This document shows, piece after piece, positions 17,180 to 25,873 of a stretch of 64,000 nt of DNA. The number at the start of each line of letters is the position of its first letter. Positions within the stretch are counted from its first letter, which is position 1. Location of the stretch: assembly GCA_041390145.1 (NCBI GenBank), contig JAWKQM010000010.1:85844-149843 (forward strand), written 5' to 3'. The stretch comes from Gemmatimonadales bacterium. Lineage in GTDB: Bacteria > Gemmatimonadota > Gemmatimonadetes > Gemmatimonadales > GWC2-71-9. The notes under the pieces were generated by a model that worked only from the letters and a program-made list of their open reading frames with translations, was not told where the DNA came from and made no database searches. The translations under genes were made by a program, and so were the position numbers.

Positions 17180-17548
17180 ATGCCACACATCCACAGCATC
17201 GCCATCTTCGTGACCGACATCGACCGCGCGCTCCTCTTCTACCGCGACCATCTCGGCCTGCCGCTGCTGCACCAGGGATCGTTCGGCGCCGAGTTCATGG
17301 AGGGTCAAAAGGGCAAGACCCGGCTCGGCGTCCACCCGGCGGTCCACCCCAACGCGCTCGCGATGGTGGGCAGGGAGACCGGCATCACTCTTCACGTCGA
17401 GAATCTGCTCGAGTATTGCGAACGCCTCCACCAGCGGGGGGTGAAATTCGTGACCGAGCCGACCCAGCAGGGGTTCGGGATCATGGCCATGGTGGCCGAC
17501 CCGGACGGGAACATCCTGGCCCTCTGGGAGGAGAAGCTCCCCGAATAG
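17180..17548 (+). CDS. VOC (glyoxalase/bleomycin-resistance fold) protein
   Basis: 122 residues in two betaalphabetabetabeta modules. FVTDIDRALLFYRDHLGLPL starts the first; GVKFVTEPTQQGFG and VADPDGNILALWE end the second. Likely metal ligands are the His near the N-terminus (HIHSIAIF) and a Glu near the C-terminus (ALWEEK). It may be a dioxygenase, glyoxalase or binding protein; the fold does not decide. Its own promoter may lie in the 75-nt gap (GTTATGATT at about 17127). Confidence 0.85.
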   Translation: MPHIHSIAIFVTDIDRALLFYRDHLGLPLLHQGSFGAEFMEGQKGKTRLGVHPAVHPNALAMVGRETGITLHVENLLEYCERLHQRGVKFVTEPTQQGFGIMAMVADPDGNILALWEEKLPE

Positions 17549-17668
17549 CGCATTCCGCCCCGTCCCCTGCGGGGTGCAAGCACTCGCAGCAGAACGGCCA
17601 AGCCGTTGTCACATTGAGAGTTGCACCGGACCCACAGGGTCGGCACGTGGGTTGCCCCGCTCTCTGCC

Positions 17669-19834
17669 ATGACCTTTTCCAGACTCGCCGCAACCCCGCT
17701 TTCAATTCTGCTGGTGCTCTTCGCCGCAGCCTGCGGCGGCAAGGAACTGACCGGCCCCTCGGTGGGCGGCCTCGCCGTCAGCGTTGAGGGGCTTCCACCG
17801 GCCGCCGCGGCCAGCGTCACCGTGACCGGGCCCAACGACTTCAGCCAAGTGGTCGGGCCATCGAATGCATCCCTGGACGAGCTGGCGCCCGGCAGCTACA
17901 CAATTACGGCTGCAGATGTGAGCGAAGGCGGTGCGGCCTACGTTCCCCTCCCGACGACCCAGGTGGTTCAGGTCACTGCCGGAGGATCCGCCTCGGCGGG
18001 GGTGGTCTATACCGCCACACCAGGCTCCCTCAGCCTGACCGTCAGCGGATTGCCGGGCGGGGTCGGCGGCGCCGTGACCGTCTCCGGCCCCGGCGGCTAC
18101 TCCTCCACCCAGACCAGCAACGCCTCCCTCACCGGTCTCGCGCCGGGCACATACACGGTCGCGGCCAGTGTGGTTGGTTCTGCACCGCTCTATGACCCCA
18201 CGCCGCTGAGCCAGCAGGTCAGCGTCTCAAGCAGCGCCGCTGCATCCGCCTCCGTGGCCTACGCGGTCCGTTCAGCCACGAGCATGAATCTCCGCATCGA
18301 CGGCTTCTACGTCACGCAGAGTGTGCAGACATACGACCGCAGCATTCCGCTGGTCGCCGGCCGCGACGGGCTCCTGCGCGTCTTTGTCGTTTCCAATCAG
18401 GCCAATACCGCCTCGCCCGAGGTGCGAGCCCGCTTCTACCGGGCCGGCGCGCTGATCCAGACCGTGACGATTCCGGCCCCGGGAGCGAGCGTCCCGACCG
18501 ACACCGTGGGGAGCCAGGGAGCGCTGACTCGCACCTGGAACGCCACGTTGCCGGCGTCGCTGCTGCAGCCCGACCTCGACATCGTGCTCGACGTCGATCC
18601 CACAAACGTCGTTGCCGAATCGAACGACGGCGACAATAGCTATCCGTCCAACGGCACGCCTGTCACGATGAACCTCCGCACCGTCGCAACGCTCGACCTG
18701 CGCCTGGTCCCGGTCCATCGCACCGCCGACAACACGACCGGCAACGTGACCACCGGCAACGCCGCACAGTTTGCCGACCAGACCCTGCGCATGCATCCGC
18801 TGGCGGCCGTCAACGTCGACGTGCGCGCGGCGTATACCTACACCGATACCGCGCAGATTCAGTCCAACGATGGCAATGGCGTGTGGCTCCGCATCCTGAG
18901 CGAGATCAACGCCCTGCGGGCCTCCGAAGGGGGGACGAAGAACTACTACGGCGTCATTGCCGTCCCGTACGGCGGCGGCATTGCCGGCTACGGATATGTC
19001 CCCGGACGGGCCTCGGTGGGATGGGACAAGCTGCCGAGCGCCTCCGGCGTGGTCGCCCACGAACTCGGACACAATTTCGGGCGGTCACATGCGCCGTGCG
19101 GCGGGGTAAGCTCCTCCGACCCGAACTATCCGTACAGCGGCGGGGTGACGGGGCAGTGGGGATACGACCTGGTGTCCGGCGCGCTCAAGGCGCCGACACT
19201 CACCGACCTCATGGGCTACTGCAACAACACCTGGATCAGCGATTACAACTACCTCGGCGTGATGAACCAGCGCGGCCCCGCCGCCGTGGTACAGATGGGA
19301 CGCGTGCGGGAGCCGAGCCTGATCGTATGGGGCCGGATCCGGGACGGGGAAGTGGTACTCGAGCCGGCGTTCGAAGCCACGACCGAGGCGCTGCTGCCGG
19401 TCAGCGCCGGCCCGAACCTGATCCGTGGATTCGACGCCAACGGTGGTGAGGCCTTTCGGATCGCGTTCAGCGGCACGCCAGTGGCCGACGCGCCGCACGC
19501 CGAGGAGCACTTCGCTTTCGCCATTCCGCTCAGGATGGTGCGGGGGTCGCTGACCCGGCTGCAGCTGGAGAGCCGGGGACAGCGCGCCATCGTCGCCACC
19601 ACCGGCGCCGGTTCCGCCGGCCGCAGTTCGAGCCTCCGACTGGAGCGCTCAGGCACCGCCTCCACCATCCGGTGGAATGCGGCGGAGTATCCCCTGGCCG
19701 TGGTGCGCGACGCGTCCACCGGGCAGATCCTCTCGCTGGCCCACGGCGGCAGCGTCACGCTCGACGATGCCACCGGCCCACTGGATGTGACGCTGTCGGA
19801 TCGGGCGAACTCCCGGATCGAGCATTTGCGATAG
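17669..19834 (+). CDS. Secreted metzincin-like zinc metalloprotease lipoprotein
   Basis: 721 residues. The signal peptide ends in a lipobox FAAAC with Cys22, so the protein is probably an outer-membrane or periplasmic lipoprotein. Two SpaA/carboxypeptidase-regulatory-like repeats follow (about 30-110 and 115-195; each has ASL..L.PG.YT). A CARDB-like segment is around 220-350. The protease domain contains HELGHNFGRSH (H464, E465, H468, H474) and a likely Met-turn, LTDLMGYCNN, which define a metzincin with HExxHxxGxxH. A beta-rich C-terminal domain follows. A matrixin at 56677 is a second, unrelated metzincin in this window. The substrate is unknown; degradation of external protein is likely. 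Confidence 0.85.
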   Translation: MTFSRLAATPLSILLVLFAAACGGKELTGPSVGGLAVSVEGLPPAAAASVTVTGPNDFSQVVGPSNASLDELAPGSYTITAADVSEGGAAYVPLPTTQVVQVTAGGSASAGVVYTATPGSLSLTVSGLPGGVGGAVTVSGPGGYSSTQTSNASLTGLAPGTYTVAASVVGSAPLYDPTPLSQQVSVSSSAAASASVAYAVRSATSMNLRIDGFYVTQSVQTYDRSIPLVAGRDGLLRVFVVSNQANTASPEVRARFYRAGALIQTVTIPAPGASVPTDTVGSQGALTRTWNATLPASLLQPDLDIVLDVDPTNVVAESNDGDNSYPSNGTPVTMNLRTVATLDLRLVPVHRTADNTTGNVTTGNAAQFADQTLRMHPLAAVNVDVRAAYTYTDTAQIQSNDGNGVWLRILSEINALRASEGGTKNYYGVIAVPYGGGIAGYGYVPGRASVGWDKLPSASGVVAHELGHNFGRSHAPCGGVSSSDPNYPYSGGVTGQWGYDLVSGALKAPTLTDLMGYCNNTWISDYNYLGVMNQRGPAAVVQMGRVREPSLIVWGRIRDGEVVLEPAFEATTEALLPVSAGPNLIRGFDANGGEAFRIAFSGTPVADAPHAEEHFAFAIPLRMVRGSLTRLQLESRGQRAIVATTGAGSAGRSSSLRLERSGTASTIRWNAAEYPLAVVRDASTGQILSLAHGGSVTLDDATGPLDVTLSDRANSRIEHLR

Positions 19835-19870
19835 CAGTCTGCGGCTGACACGAAGAACGGAACTGCCCCC

Positions 19871-19898
19871 CTTCGTGACCTTCGTGCCTTCGTGTGAG
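19871..19898 (+). repeat. Dispersed CTTCGTG-type intergenic repeat, copy 1
   Basis: Three CTTCGTG units (CTTCGTGAC, CTTCGTGC, CTTCGTGTGAG) lie between the metzincin and plsC genes. A second copy with C in place of T (CTTCGCG) is at 36512-36538. The purpose is unknown. Confidence 0.6.
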
Positions 19899-19909
19899 AA
19901 GACCATAAA

Positions 19910-19932
19910 CCCCGGCTTTCGCCGGGGTGACG
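19910..19932 (+). repeat. Palindromic repeat CCCCGGCtttcGCCGGGG, copy 1
   Basis: A 7-bp stem with a TTTC loop followed by TGACG. A near-identical copy (ATTC loop) lies at 38582-38604 in another intergenic region, with 22 of 23 positions alike, so this is a dispersed REP-like element rather than a chance hairpin. Confidence 0.7.
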
Positions 19933-19966
19933 GCCGTCTCGCTTCCCCGCATCCCCGTTTCCCCGC

Positions 19967-19972
19967 TAAATT
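19967..19972 (+). promoter_or_regulatory. -10 element (TAAATT) of plsC
   Basis: TAAATT lies 5 nt before the ATG at 19978, with no ribosome binding site between them, so plsC is probably read from a leaderless mRNA. Confidence 0.55.
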
Positions 19973-19977
19973 CCTTC

Positions 19978-20727
19978 ATGCGCCGCTTCTTTCAAACCAT
20001 CGGCTCCGCCTGGGCCTGGTTCTGGATTGCCGTCGTCATCGTCGCCTGGTTTCCGACGATGGTGCTGGTCTTCCTCGTCACCGTTCCCTTCGACCGCGGC
20101 CGGTACGTCGTTGGCTGGTGGTTCCGCCGCCTCGGCGTGGCGATGGCCACCGTCAATCCCTACTGGAGCTTCCGCCGGGCCGGTATGCACGTCGAGCATC
20201 CGCGGCACCCCTACGTCATTGTCGCGAACCATGAGTCGTTCGCCGACATCCTGCTCATCAGCCATCTCCCCTTCGAGATGAAGTGGCTGTCGAAGATCGA
20301 GATCCTGAAGATTCCGCTGATTGGCTGGATGATGCGGATGGCGGGCGACATTCCCATCAAGCGGGGGTTTGGCCCCAGCGCCGTCGAGGCGATGGAGCGC
20401 TGTCGTACCTCGCTGCGGAACCGGGTGTCGGTGGTCTTCTTCCCGGAGGGCACCCGCTCACCCGACGGGCGGATGCTGCCGTTCAAGGACGGCGCCTTCC
20501 GCCTGGCGCTTGAGGCCGGCGTGCCGATCCTCCCGCTCGCCGTGGCGGGAACCAGGACCGCCCTCCCCAAGCATGACTGGCGCTTCAGCCGGGCGCGTGC
20601 CGTCGTCGAGGTCCTCCCCCCGATCGACACCGCCGGCCTGACCCTCGAGGACCTGCCCGAACTGAAGGCGCGGGTGCGCGCCACCATCGAAACCGCGCGC
20701 GACGCCCTGCGGGCCCGGCTGGCCTGA
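19978..20727 (+). CDS. plsC: 1-acyl-sn-glycerol-3-phosphate acyltransferase
   Basis: 249 residues. It makes phosphatidic acid from lysophosphatidic acid at the inner membrane. Hydrophobic N-terminus (about 10-37). Block I, NHESFAD with H85 and D90 (HX4D), is the catalytic pair. Block III, FPEGTRS (155-161), binds the glycerol phosphate. The length is normal for PlsC. ATG at 19978; an upstream extension of the frame crosses a dispersed repeat and is rejected. It is convergent with the 20731 gene. Confidence 0.92.
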   Translation: MRRFFQTIGSAWAWFWIAVVIVAWFPTMVLVFLVTVPFDRGRYVVGWWFRRLGVAMATVNPYWSFRRAGMHVEHPRHPYVIVANHESFADILLISHLPFEMKWLSKIEILKIPLIGWMMRMAGDIPIKRGFGPSAVEAMERCRTSLRNRVSVVFFPEGTRSPDGRMLPFKDGAFRLALEAGVPILPLAVAGTRTALPKHDWRFSRARAVVEVLPPIDTAGLTLEDLPELKARVRATIETARDALRARLA

Positions 20728-20730
20728 GCG

Positions 20731-21165
20731 CTACTTCCCCTCCAACTCCTTCTTGACCCGGGCGCGCATTCGCTCCGCGGTGGCGCGGCCCATCGGCACC
20801 TCAGTGGCGACCCACTCCGCGTTCTGAAAGGACGCAGGGTTGGCCGCGGCACGAATCTCCTTCAGATAAGGCTCCACCCGCACATAGAGCAGCAGCCCCT
20901 CCGCGTTGTTCTCCACCAGGAAGTCGCCGTGGATGATGCCGTGCCGCGCCATGCGGTACACCATCTCCCAATAGGTGGACACCTGGCGGTAGGCGCGGTT
21001 CAGCGGGTGGTCGTGCTTGAGGATCGCCACCGCCTCCTTGGCATTCTTCGGCAGGTAGTCGCGCGTGAGTTCTGCGCGCGCTTCCCGCAGGACCGTCTCG
21101 CGGCGCAGCTCGTACAACTTCAGGATGAGGTCGGCGTCGAGGTGGTCGGGCGCATCCTTCATCAT
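20731..21165 (-). CDS. Hypothetical protein, 144 aa
   Basis: Not recognised. A soluble, charged protein with predicted helices: DHLDADLILKLYELRRET, a YREVSTYWEMVYRMA-like segment (RQVSTYWEMVYRMARHGI) and a basic Arg/Lys-rich C-terminus. I start it at the first ATG of ATGATGA, which overlaps the stop of the DUF302 gene by 4 nt, so it is translationally coupled as the last gene of a minus-strand operon. No motif for catalysis or DNA binding is clear. Confidence 0.65.
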   Translation of the reverse strand: MMKDAPDHLDADLILKLYELRRETVLREARAELTRDYLPKNAKEAVAILKHDHPLNRAYRQVSTYWEMVYRMARHGIIHGDFLVENNAEGLLLYVRVEPYLKEIRAAANPASFQNAEWVATEVPMGRATAERMRARVKKELEGK

Positions 21166-21584
21166 GCGGCCGCCGGGTTGGCGCGGAGCACTTCGGCCAC
21201 GCGGGACAACCGGACCCGCGCCTCGGTCGCGACCGACCGCAACGCCGGGTCCTGATCCATGCCGCCCACTGACAGCATCACGTCGGGATCGGCGATCCGC
21301 ACCACCGATCCCGAGCCATCGGCCTCGACCGTCACATTGCACGGCAGGAGCAGCCCCGCCTCCGCGTAGTGGCTCATCGCGCGGTGCGCGAGCGTCGGGT
21401 TGCAGGCGCCGAGAATGGAATACGGCCGAAACTCCACCCCGATCTTCTCCTTCAGCGTTGAGTGCACGTCGATGCGGGTCAGGACGCCGAACCCTTCGTC
21501 CTTGAGTGCCGCGGTGACCATGTCGATCGCCTGTGCGTATGGTACGGTGAGCTTTGCCTCGAATGCCAGCGCTGCGGTGGTCAT
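21162..21584 (-). CDS. DUF302 domain protein
   Basis: 140 residues. The DUF302 core is visible in LTVPYAQAIDMVTAALKDEGFGVLTRIDV, ending in KEKIGVEFRPYSILGACNP and HYAEAGLLLPCNVTV. Two cysteines, in GACNP and LPCNV, are the family's conserved positions. Members have a betaalphabeta fold and may bind small ligands or take part in redox chemistry; the function is not established. The start overlaps the PEBP gene end by 4 nt (ATGA). Confidence 0.88.
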   Translation of the reverse strand: MTTAALAFEAKLTVPYAQAIDMVTAALKDEGFGVLTRIDVHSTLKEKIGVEFRPYSILGACNPTLAHRAMSHYAEAGLLLPCNVTVEADGSGSVVRIADPDVMLSVGGMDQDPALRSVATEARVRLSRVAEVLRANPAAA

Positions 21585-22066
21585 GATGTCGTTCCCTTCT
21601 TGATGTAGGTACCCATCAACTCCACCTGCTCGAGGATGTGGCCGGCCATCGCGGCCTCGAGCACCGGCTTGGTGGCCGCGCCGAGGTCGGGCAGCGCCTT
21701 GTCGAGCGCGTAGAGCTTATGGAAGTAACGGTGCCGGCCGATCGGCGGGCAGGGCCCGCCGTACCCGGTGCGCTTCCAGTCGTTGAGGCCCTCACGGGTA
21801 CCGGCGGGCAGGTCGGCAGACGTGGTGCCCTCCGCCAACCCCGTGGCGTCAACGGGGAGGTTGTACAACACCCAATGAACATACGTCATCTTCGGCGCCG
21901 CCGGGTCCGGGGCGTCCGGGTCGTCGACGATCAGTGCCAGCGACATGGTGCCGGACGGCACGCCGGACCAGGCCAGGTCGGGTGCGAGGTCCTTTCCCTC
22001 GCAGGTGCAACGGGTGGGAATCTCGCCACCGTGTACAAACGTCTTGGACGTCAGGGTCAGTGTCAT
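21581..22066 (-). CDS. YbhB/YbcL family Raf-kinase-inhibitor-like protein (PEBP)
   Basis: 161 residues of the bacterial phosphatidylethanolamine-binding protein family. The ligand site is marked by DPDAPDPAAPKMTYVHWVLYNLP and by GPCPPIGRHRYFHKLYAL. No signal peptide is seen, so it is probably cytoplasmic. Bacterial members are of unknown role; peptidase inhibition has been suggested for some relatives. It lies in an operon with DUF302 downstream and the GMC oxidoreductase upstream. Confidence 0.93.
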   Translation of the reverse strand: MTLTLTSKTFVHGGEIPTRCTCEGKDLAPDLAWSGVPSGTMSLALIVDDPDAPDPAAPKMTYVHWVLYNLPVDATGLAEGTTSADLPAGTREGLNDWKRTGYGGPCPPIGRHRYFHKLYALDKALPDLGAATKPVLEAAMAGHILEQVELMGTYIKKGTTS

Positions 22067-22082
22067 CCGATACTCCTCTCGT

Positions 22083-23759
22083 TCAGGCGCCTACCGTGCT
22101 GCGTGCCTCCGTCGTGTCGATCGCTTCCACGCCTATCGGCGCGCGGGCTGTCGCCCCCGGCTTCACGGGCATGCACTCCATTGCGTATTCCGCCAGGGCG
22201 GTGATCGTCAAACTGGGGTTCACGCCGGGATTGGCCGGGACAATGGACCCGTCGATGGCGTAGAGGCCGGGATAATTGTGCACCTGCATATCGAGCCCGA
22301 CGACACCCTCGCTCGCGTTCGTGCCGAACGGGCACCCGCCCAGGATGTGGGCCGTCATCGGGATGCCAAGCAGCCCCTCGTTAATCGACCCGGCGGCGAT
22401 CCCTCCGTTCTTCTCCGCAAACCGCCGGGTGACCTTCCGGCTGATCTCAATGGCCGACGGGTGCCCGCTCTCCGGGTCGGGATGCGACACCAGCCCGCGG
22501 CGGAAAAGGGTGAAGAGACTCCGCCCAAATCGGAAGCGCAGCCGGGTATCGTCGGTCTGCATCGCCAGGATGATCGTGGTCCGCTGGGCCCAGCGCGGCA
22601 GGAAGTGGGTGCGGGCAAAGTCGATCGGTCTGGCGACGATTTGCCACACCGACTGGGCCAGCCGGCTCAGGAAGCCCCCTGACTCGATGATCGGTCCGGT
22701 GAGGAGCCGCATCATCGACGAGCCCGGGGAATACCGCACCGGCTCGATCGTCGTCATGGCGTCGGCGTGGACAATGGAGGTGATGGCGATGCCCTGCGAA
22801 TAGTCCGCCTTGTCGTCGCGCGCGATGACACCCAGCAGTGATTCATTGTTGGTACGGACCATGTCGCCGAGCCGCGGTGAGAGGCGGGGCAGGGAACCGG
22901 TCACGTCGCGGCACCGGAAGAGGAGGCGCATTGTCCCGAGCGCGCCGGCGGCGGCAATGACATTGCGGGTGCGGATGCGCCGCTCACCCCGGAACAGCAT
23001 CGCGGACGAGGAGCGGTACACCACTTCATACCGGGCGCCATCGGGTTGGCCTTCCGGCAGCGGGATGATGTCCCGCACTTCGGCCTCCGCCTCCACTTCC
23101 GCGCCCCACTTCTCGGCCAGATAGAGATAGTTCTTGACGAGGGTGTTCTTGGCATTGTAGCGACACCCGACCATGCATCCACCGCAGTGGATGCACCCGC
23201 TCCGCGCCGGCCCCTCTCCGCCGAAGTAGGGATCGGCCACTTCCTCCCCCTCGTCGTCCGGCACGCCAAAGAAGGTCCCGACCGGCGTTGACTGCCAGGT
23301 GTCCGCGGTCCCCAGCTCTTCGGCAATCTCCTGCAGGAGAATATCTGCCGGCCAGGTGCGCGGATTGACCGTCACGCCGAGCATCCGGCGCGCGGTGTCA
23401 TAGTGCGGTTCGAGGAGTGCCTTCCAGTCGGCCAGATGGCTCCAGGCGGGGGCGGAGAACATCTCGTCGCCGGGGGCCATCAGCACGTTGGCGTACCCGA
23501 GGCTGCCCCCGCCGACGCCGGCGCCGTGAAGGACGAAGATGTCGCGGAAGGGACTGATCTGCAGGATGCCGAAGCACCGGAGCGCCGGCGCCCAGAGCGC
23601 CCGGCGCACATTCCAGTTGCTGCGCGCAAAGTCCTCGTCGCGGAACCGCTTCCCGCGTTCGAGCACCCGCACCCGGTATCCCTTCTCGGTCAGCCGCAGG
23701 GCGGACACGCTGCCGCCGAAGCCGGAACCGATGATGACAAAATCCAATATGTCCGACAT
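22083..23759 (-). CDS. GMC family oxidoreductase (cholesterol-oxidase-like)
   Basis: 558 residues, FAD-dependent alcohol oxidase or dehydrogenase. The dinucleotide motif is IIGSGFGGSVSALRL (9-23). The segment GCIHCGGCMVGCRYNAKNT, with four cysteines, is typical of the cholesterol-oxidase-like branch. The C-terminal GMC signature is VNPSLTITALAEYAME, with HILGGCPFGTNAS before it containing the active-site His. No Tat signal is seen, so it is probably cytoplasmic or peripheral. Neighbours are a PI-PLC-like membrane protein and arginase. Sterol or other lipid alcohols are plausible substrates, but no direct evidence exists. Confidence 0.88.
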   Translation of the reverse strand: MSDILDFVIIGSGFGGSVSALRLTEKGYRVRVLERGKRFRDEDFARSNWNVRRALWAPALRCFGILQISPFRDIFVLHGAGVGGGSLGYANVLMAPGDEMFSAPAWSHLADWKALLEPHYDTARRMLGVTVNPRTWPADILLQEIAEELGTADTWQSTPVGTFFGVPDDEGEEVADPYFGGEGPARSGCIHCGGCMVGCRYNAKNTLVKNYLYLAEKWGAEVEAEAEVRDIIPLPEGQPDGARYEVVYRSSSAMLFRGERRIRTRNVIAAAGALGTMRLLFRCRDVTGSLPRLSPRLGDMVRTNNESLLGVIARDDKADYSQGIAITSIVHADAMTTIEPVRYSPGSSMMRLLTGPIIESGGFLSRLAQSVWQIVARPIDFARTHFLPRWAQRTTIILAMQTDDTRLRFRFGRSLFTLFRRGLVSHPDPESGHPSAIEISRKVTRRFAEKNGGIAAGSINEGLLGIPMTAHILGGCPFGTNASEGVVGLDMQVHNYPGLYAIDGSIVPANPGVNPSLTITALAEYAMECMPVKPGATARAPIGVEAIDTTEARSTVGA

Positions 23760-23776
23760 GCATGCCCTTCCTGGGT

Positions 23777-25870
23777 CTATTGTCCCGCCGCCAACGTGTC
23801 CAGCCCGTTCAGGGTCCGCGTGGCATTCACGATGTCGCCGATGTCACCGAAATCTACTGCAAGATAGGTCGGCTTGATCCCACGCTCCCGTTCGCACTGC
23901 TTCGCCCGCCTGAGGAGAACGTCGTAGGTATTCACGATCTTCGCGTTGCTCGGCCGCGGGGCCGGTGTCGTCTCGATCCAGTGATTGACCTGGAACAAGG
24001 TGCCCGACGTGCCGCCGCGGTTCGGCTTGCAGGAAAACTCCGCCGGCGTGTGGAAGGTGTAGGGGGTCTCCTGGAAGCTCTCGAACGCCGGGTGAAGCCA
24101 CGCCACCCCCGGCTTCCCCGACTCGGTGAACACCAGCACCCGCCCGCCTGTTTCTATCATCGACCGGAGCGTGGGCCACGGCGTGATCGGTCCGGTGTAG
24201 ACCATTTCAAGCAGGCCGCTCGCCTTGAACGCTTCTGCGATCTCCTCCGGCGTCACGTAGTCCTCGATGACGATCAGGAGGACCTCATCCGGGTTCAGCA
24301 ACATCCAGTCGCGGATATTCTTGAGGGCGGGCGCTACCAGATACGCCCCAAGTTCACAGAAGCCATGGCAGAAGTAGAGCCCCCGGTGTCCTTCATCTAC
24401 CCCGACCAGGCGGTCGCGGATCCGCTGGGCCGCCTCGAACCCTTCCTCGCCCACGGCGCCCACCAGCTTTTCCCGGGTCGCACCCTCCCCCTCGAGGTCG
24501 GTCTTGATGCGTTCGGCACCCGGAAAGCCGTAGTGGATGTCGATCAACAGGGCACGAATCCCGTGCTGCAGCTGCCCCGTGAAGTCCACCATGTGGTGCG
24601 GAAACATCCAGCCCGGGATCTCCGCGTTCGACATCGAGTTGTGCGTGGCCGGGAAGGAGACCTGGTCGATCCGGCGATCGCAAAGTTCCGGGGCGCCGTT
24701 GCAGGCCAAGACCGCCGTGCTCGCGAGCGGCAGGGGCTCCGGCCGGCGCAGGAACAGGAGCAGTGCAATCAGCCCGGCTCCGAGCCCGACCCCAACCAGT
24801 GTGCGGAGCGGCCACCGCCGGCCGGTGGCCACGGCTGAACCAGAACGTTCCGGCACATTTTCCAGGACCACCCGGAACAGCTCACGGAGCGCGGCGAAGA
24901 TGAGCAGGAGCCCGCCGATGACCGCGGCCACGGCGACGACGCTCGACGGCCAGGTCAGCACCACCGTCCCCGCGACTGCCGTTGCGAAAATCCAGAGCAG
25001 CCGGCCGCCACGCCCCTTTGGCGGCTCCGCCGCCAGCCGGCCCAGCCGCCGCAGGCCTTCGAACGGGTCGGTCTTCTCGTGCAGCGAGTTGGCAGCGGAG
25101 GCCAGAATCACGCCGCTGCCGGCAAAGGAATAGACAAACCCGAGGAGCGGCAGGAAGTACTGTCGCCACACACCGAAGAGCGCGCCGCGAGTGGCGTCGT
25201 CCTGCGTGAGCGCGAGGGCCACCAGCCGACCGGCGGGAATCACGAGGGCCAGAATGAGCGCCACGAGCACGAGCCCGACGCCGGTACGTGTCAAACCCCG
25301 GCGGCGGTCGCGGTCGAGCAGGATGCCACCCACCAGCAACCCGATGCCGAGCACCAGAAGACCGCGCTGCAGCCAGGCCATTCTCGTCAAGACGCGGCGG
25401 GCGGTGACGACAGCGGTGCCGAGCTTGCTGTGTGGCAGCCTGGCAACGACTGTCTCGAGATTCTTGGGGATCTTTGCCGCGAGCTCCGGATTCATCCCGC
25501 CCAGGGCACTCTGCACCAGGACCCCGACATCGGGAACCGAGAGCAGGACATCTTGCCCGGTCTGCGAGAAGAACGCCTGATGGGCCGACTTGAGCGCGGT
25601 CCGGGCGACGGCACGGAAGGGAGAGCTCCCGACCAGGCCGTCGGCGGTTCCAACGATGAGCGGTCGTACGGCGGTGAGGTTGGGTCGTCGCTCGATGAGC
25701 ACATCGGTGATCTTTTCGGCAACGAAACCCGAGACGCGTTCATCACCCAGGCTTGACGCCACGCGGTTCGCGAAGTCGTCCGCGTTGAACAGGCCGTGGC
25801 TGACATCGATCAGGACGGCGCTCAGGAAAAGCAACACCAGCCCGATGAAGCCCATCAGCCGGGCGCCCAT
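23777..25870 (-). CDS. Membrane protein with PI-PLC-like phosphodiesterase domain
   Basis: 697 residues. N-terminal helix (about 5-22), then a roughly 140-residue soluble region. Helices lie near 168-184, 198-214, 238-258, 292-307, 310-328 and 358-374. A C-terminal domain of about 310 residues follows, with the TIM-barrel PI-PLC X fold. The two catalytic-type histidines are H410 (ATHNSMSN) and H502 (FCHGFCELG). The ligand-type residue pair in LLIDIHYG is also in place. The C-terminal domain probably faces the periplasm. It is likely a lipid or glycerophosphodiester hydrolase tethered to the membrane. It overlaps no gene, but the gaps to arginase (3 nt) and GMC (17 nt) are small. Confidence 0.8.
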   Translation of the reverse strand: MGARLMGFIGLVLLFLSAVLIDVSHGLFNADDFANRVASSLGDERVSGFVAEKITDVLIERRPNLTAVRPLIVGTADGLVGSSPFRAVARTALKSAHQAFFSQTGQDVLLSVPDVGVLVQSALGGMNPELAAKIPKNLETVVARLPHSKLGTAVVTARRVLTRMAWLQRGLLVLGIGLLVGGILLDRDRRRGLTRTGVGLVLVALILALVIPAGRLVALALTQDDATRGALFGVWRQYFLPLLGFVYSFAGSGVILASAANSLHEKTDPFEGLRRLGRLAAEPPKGRGGRLLWIFATAVAGTVVLTWPSSVVAVAAVIGGLLLIFAALRELFRVVLENVPERSGSAVATGRRWPLRTLVGVGLGAGLIALLLFLRRPEPLPLASTAVLACNGAPELCDRRIDQVSFPATHNSMSNAEIPGWMFPHHMVDFTGQLQHGIRALLIDIHYGFPGAERIKTDLEGEGATREKLVGAVGEEGFEAAQRIRDRLVGVDEGHRGLYFCHGFCELGAYLVAPALKNIRDWMLLNPDEVLLIVIEDYVTPEEIAEAFKASGLLEMVYTGPITPWPTLRSMIETGGRVLVFTESGKPGVAWLHPAFESFQETPYTFHTPAEFSCKPNRGGTSGTLFQVNHWIETTPAPRPSNAKIVNTYDVLLRRAKQCERERGIKPTYLAVDFGDIGDIVNATRTLNGLDTLAAGQ

Positions 25871-25873
25871 CGC

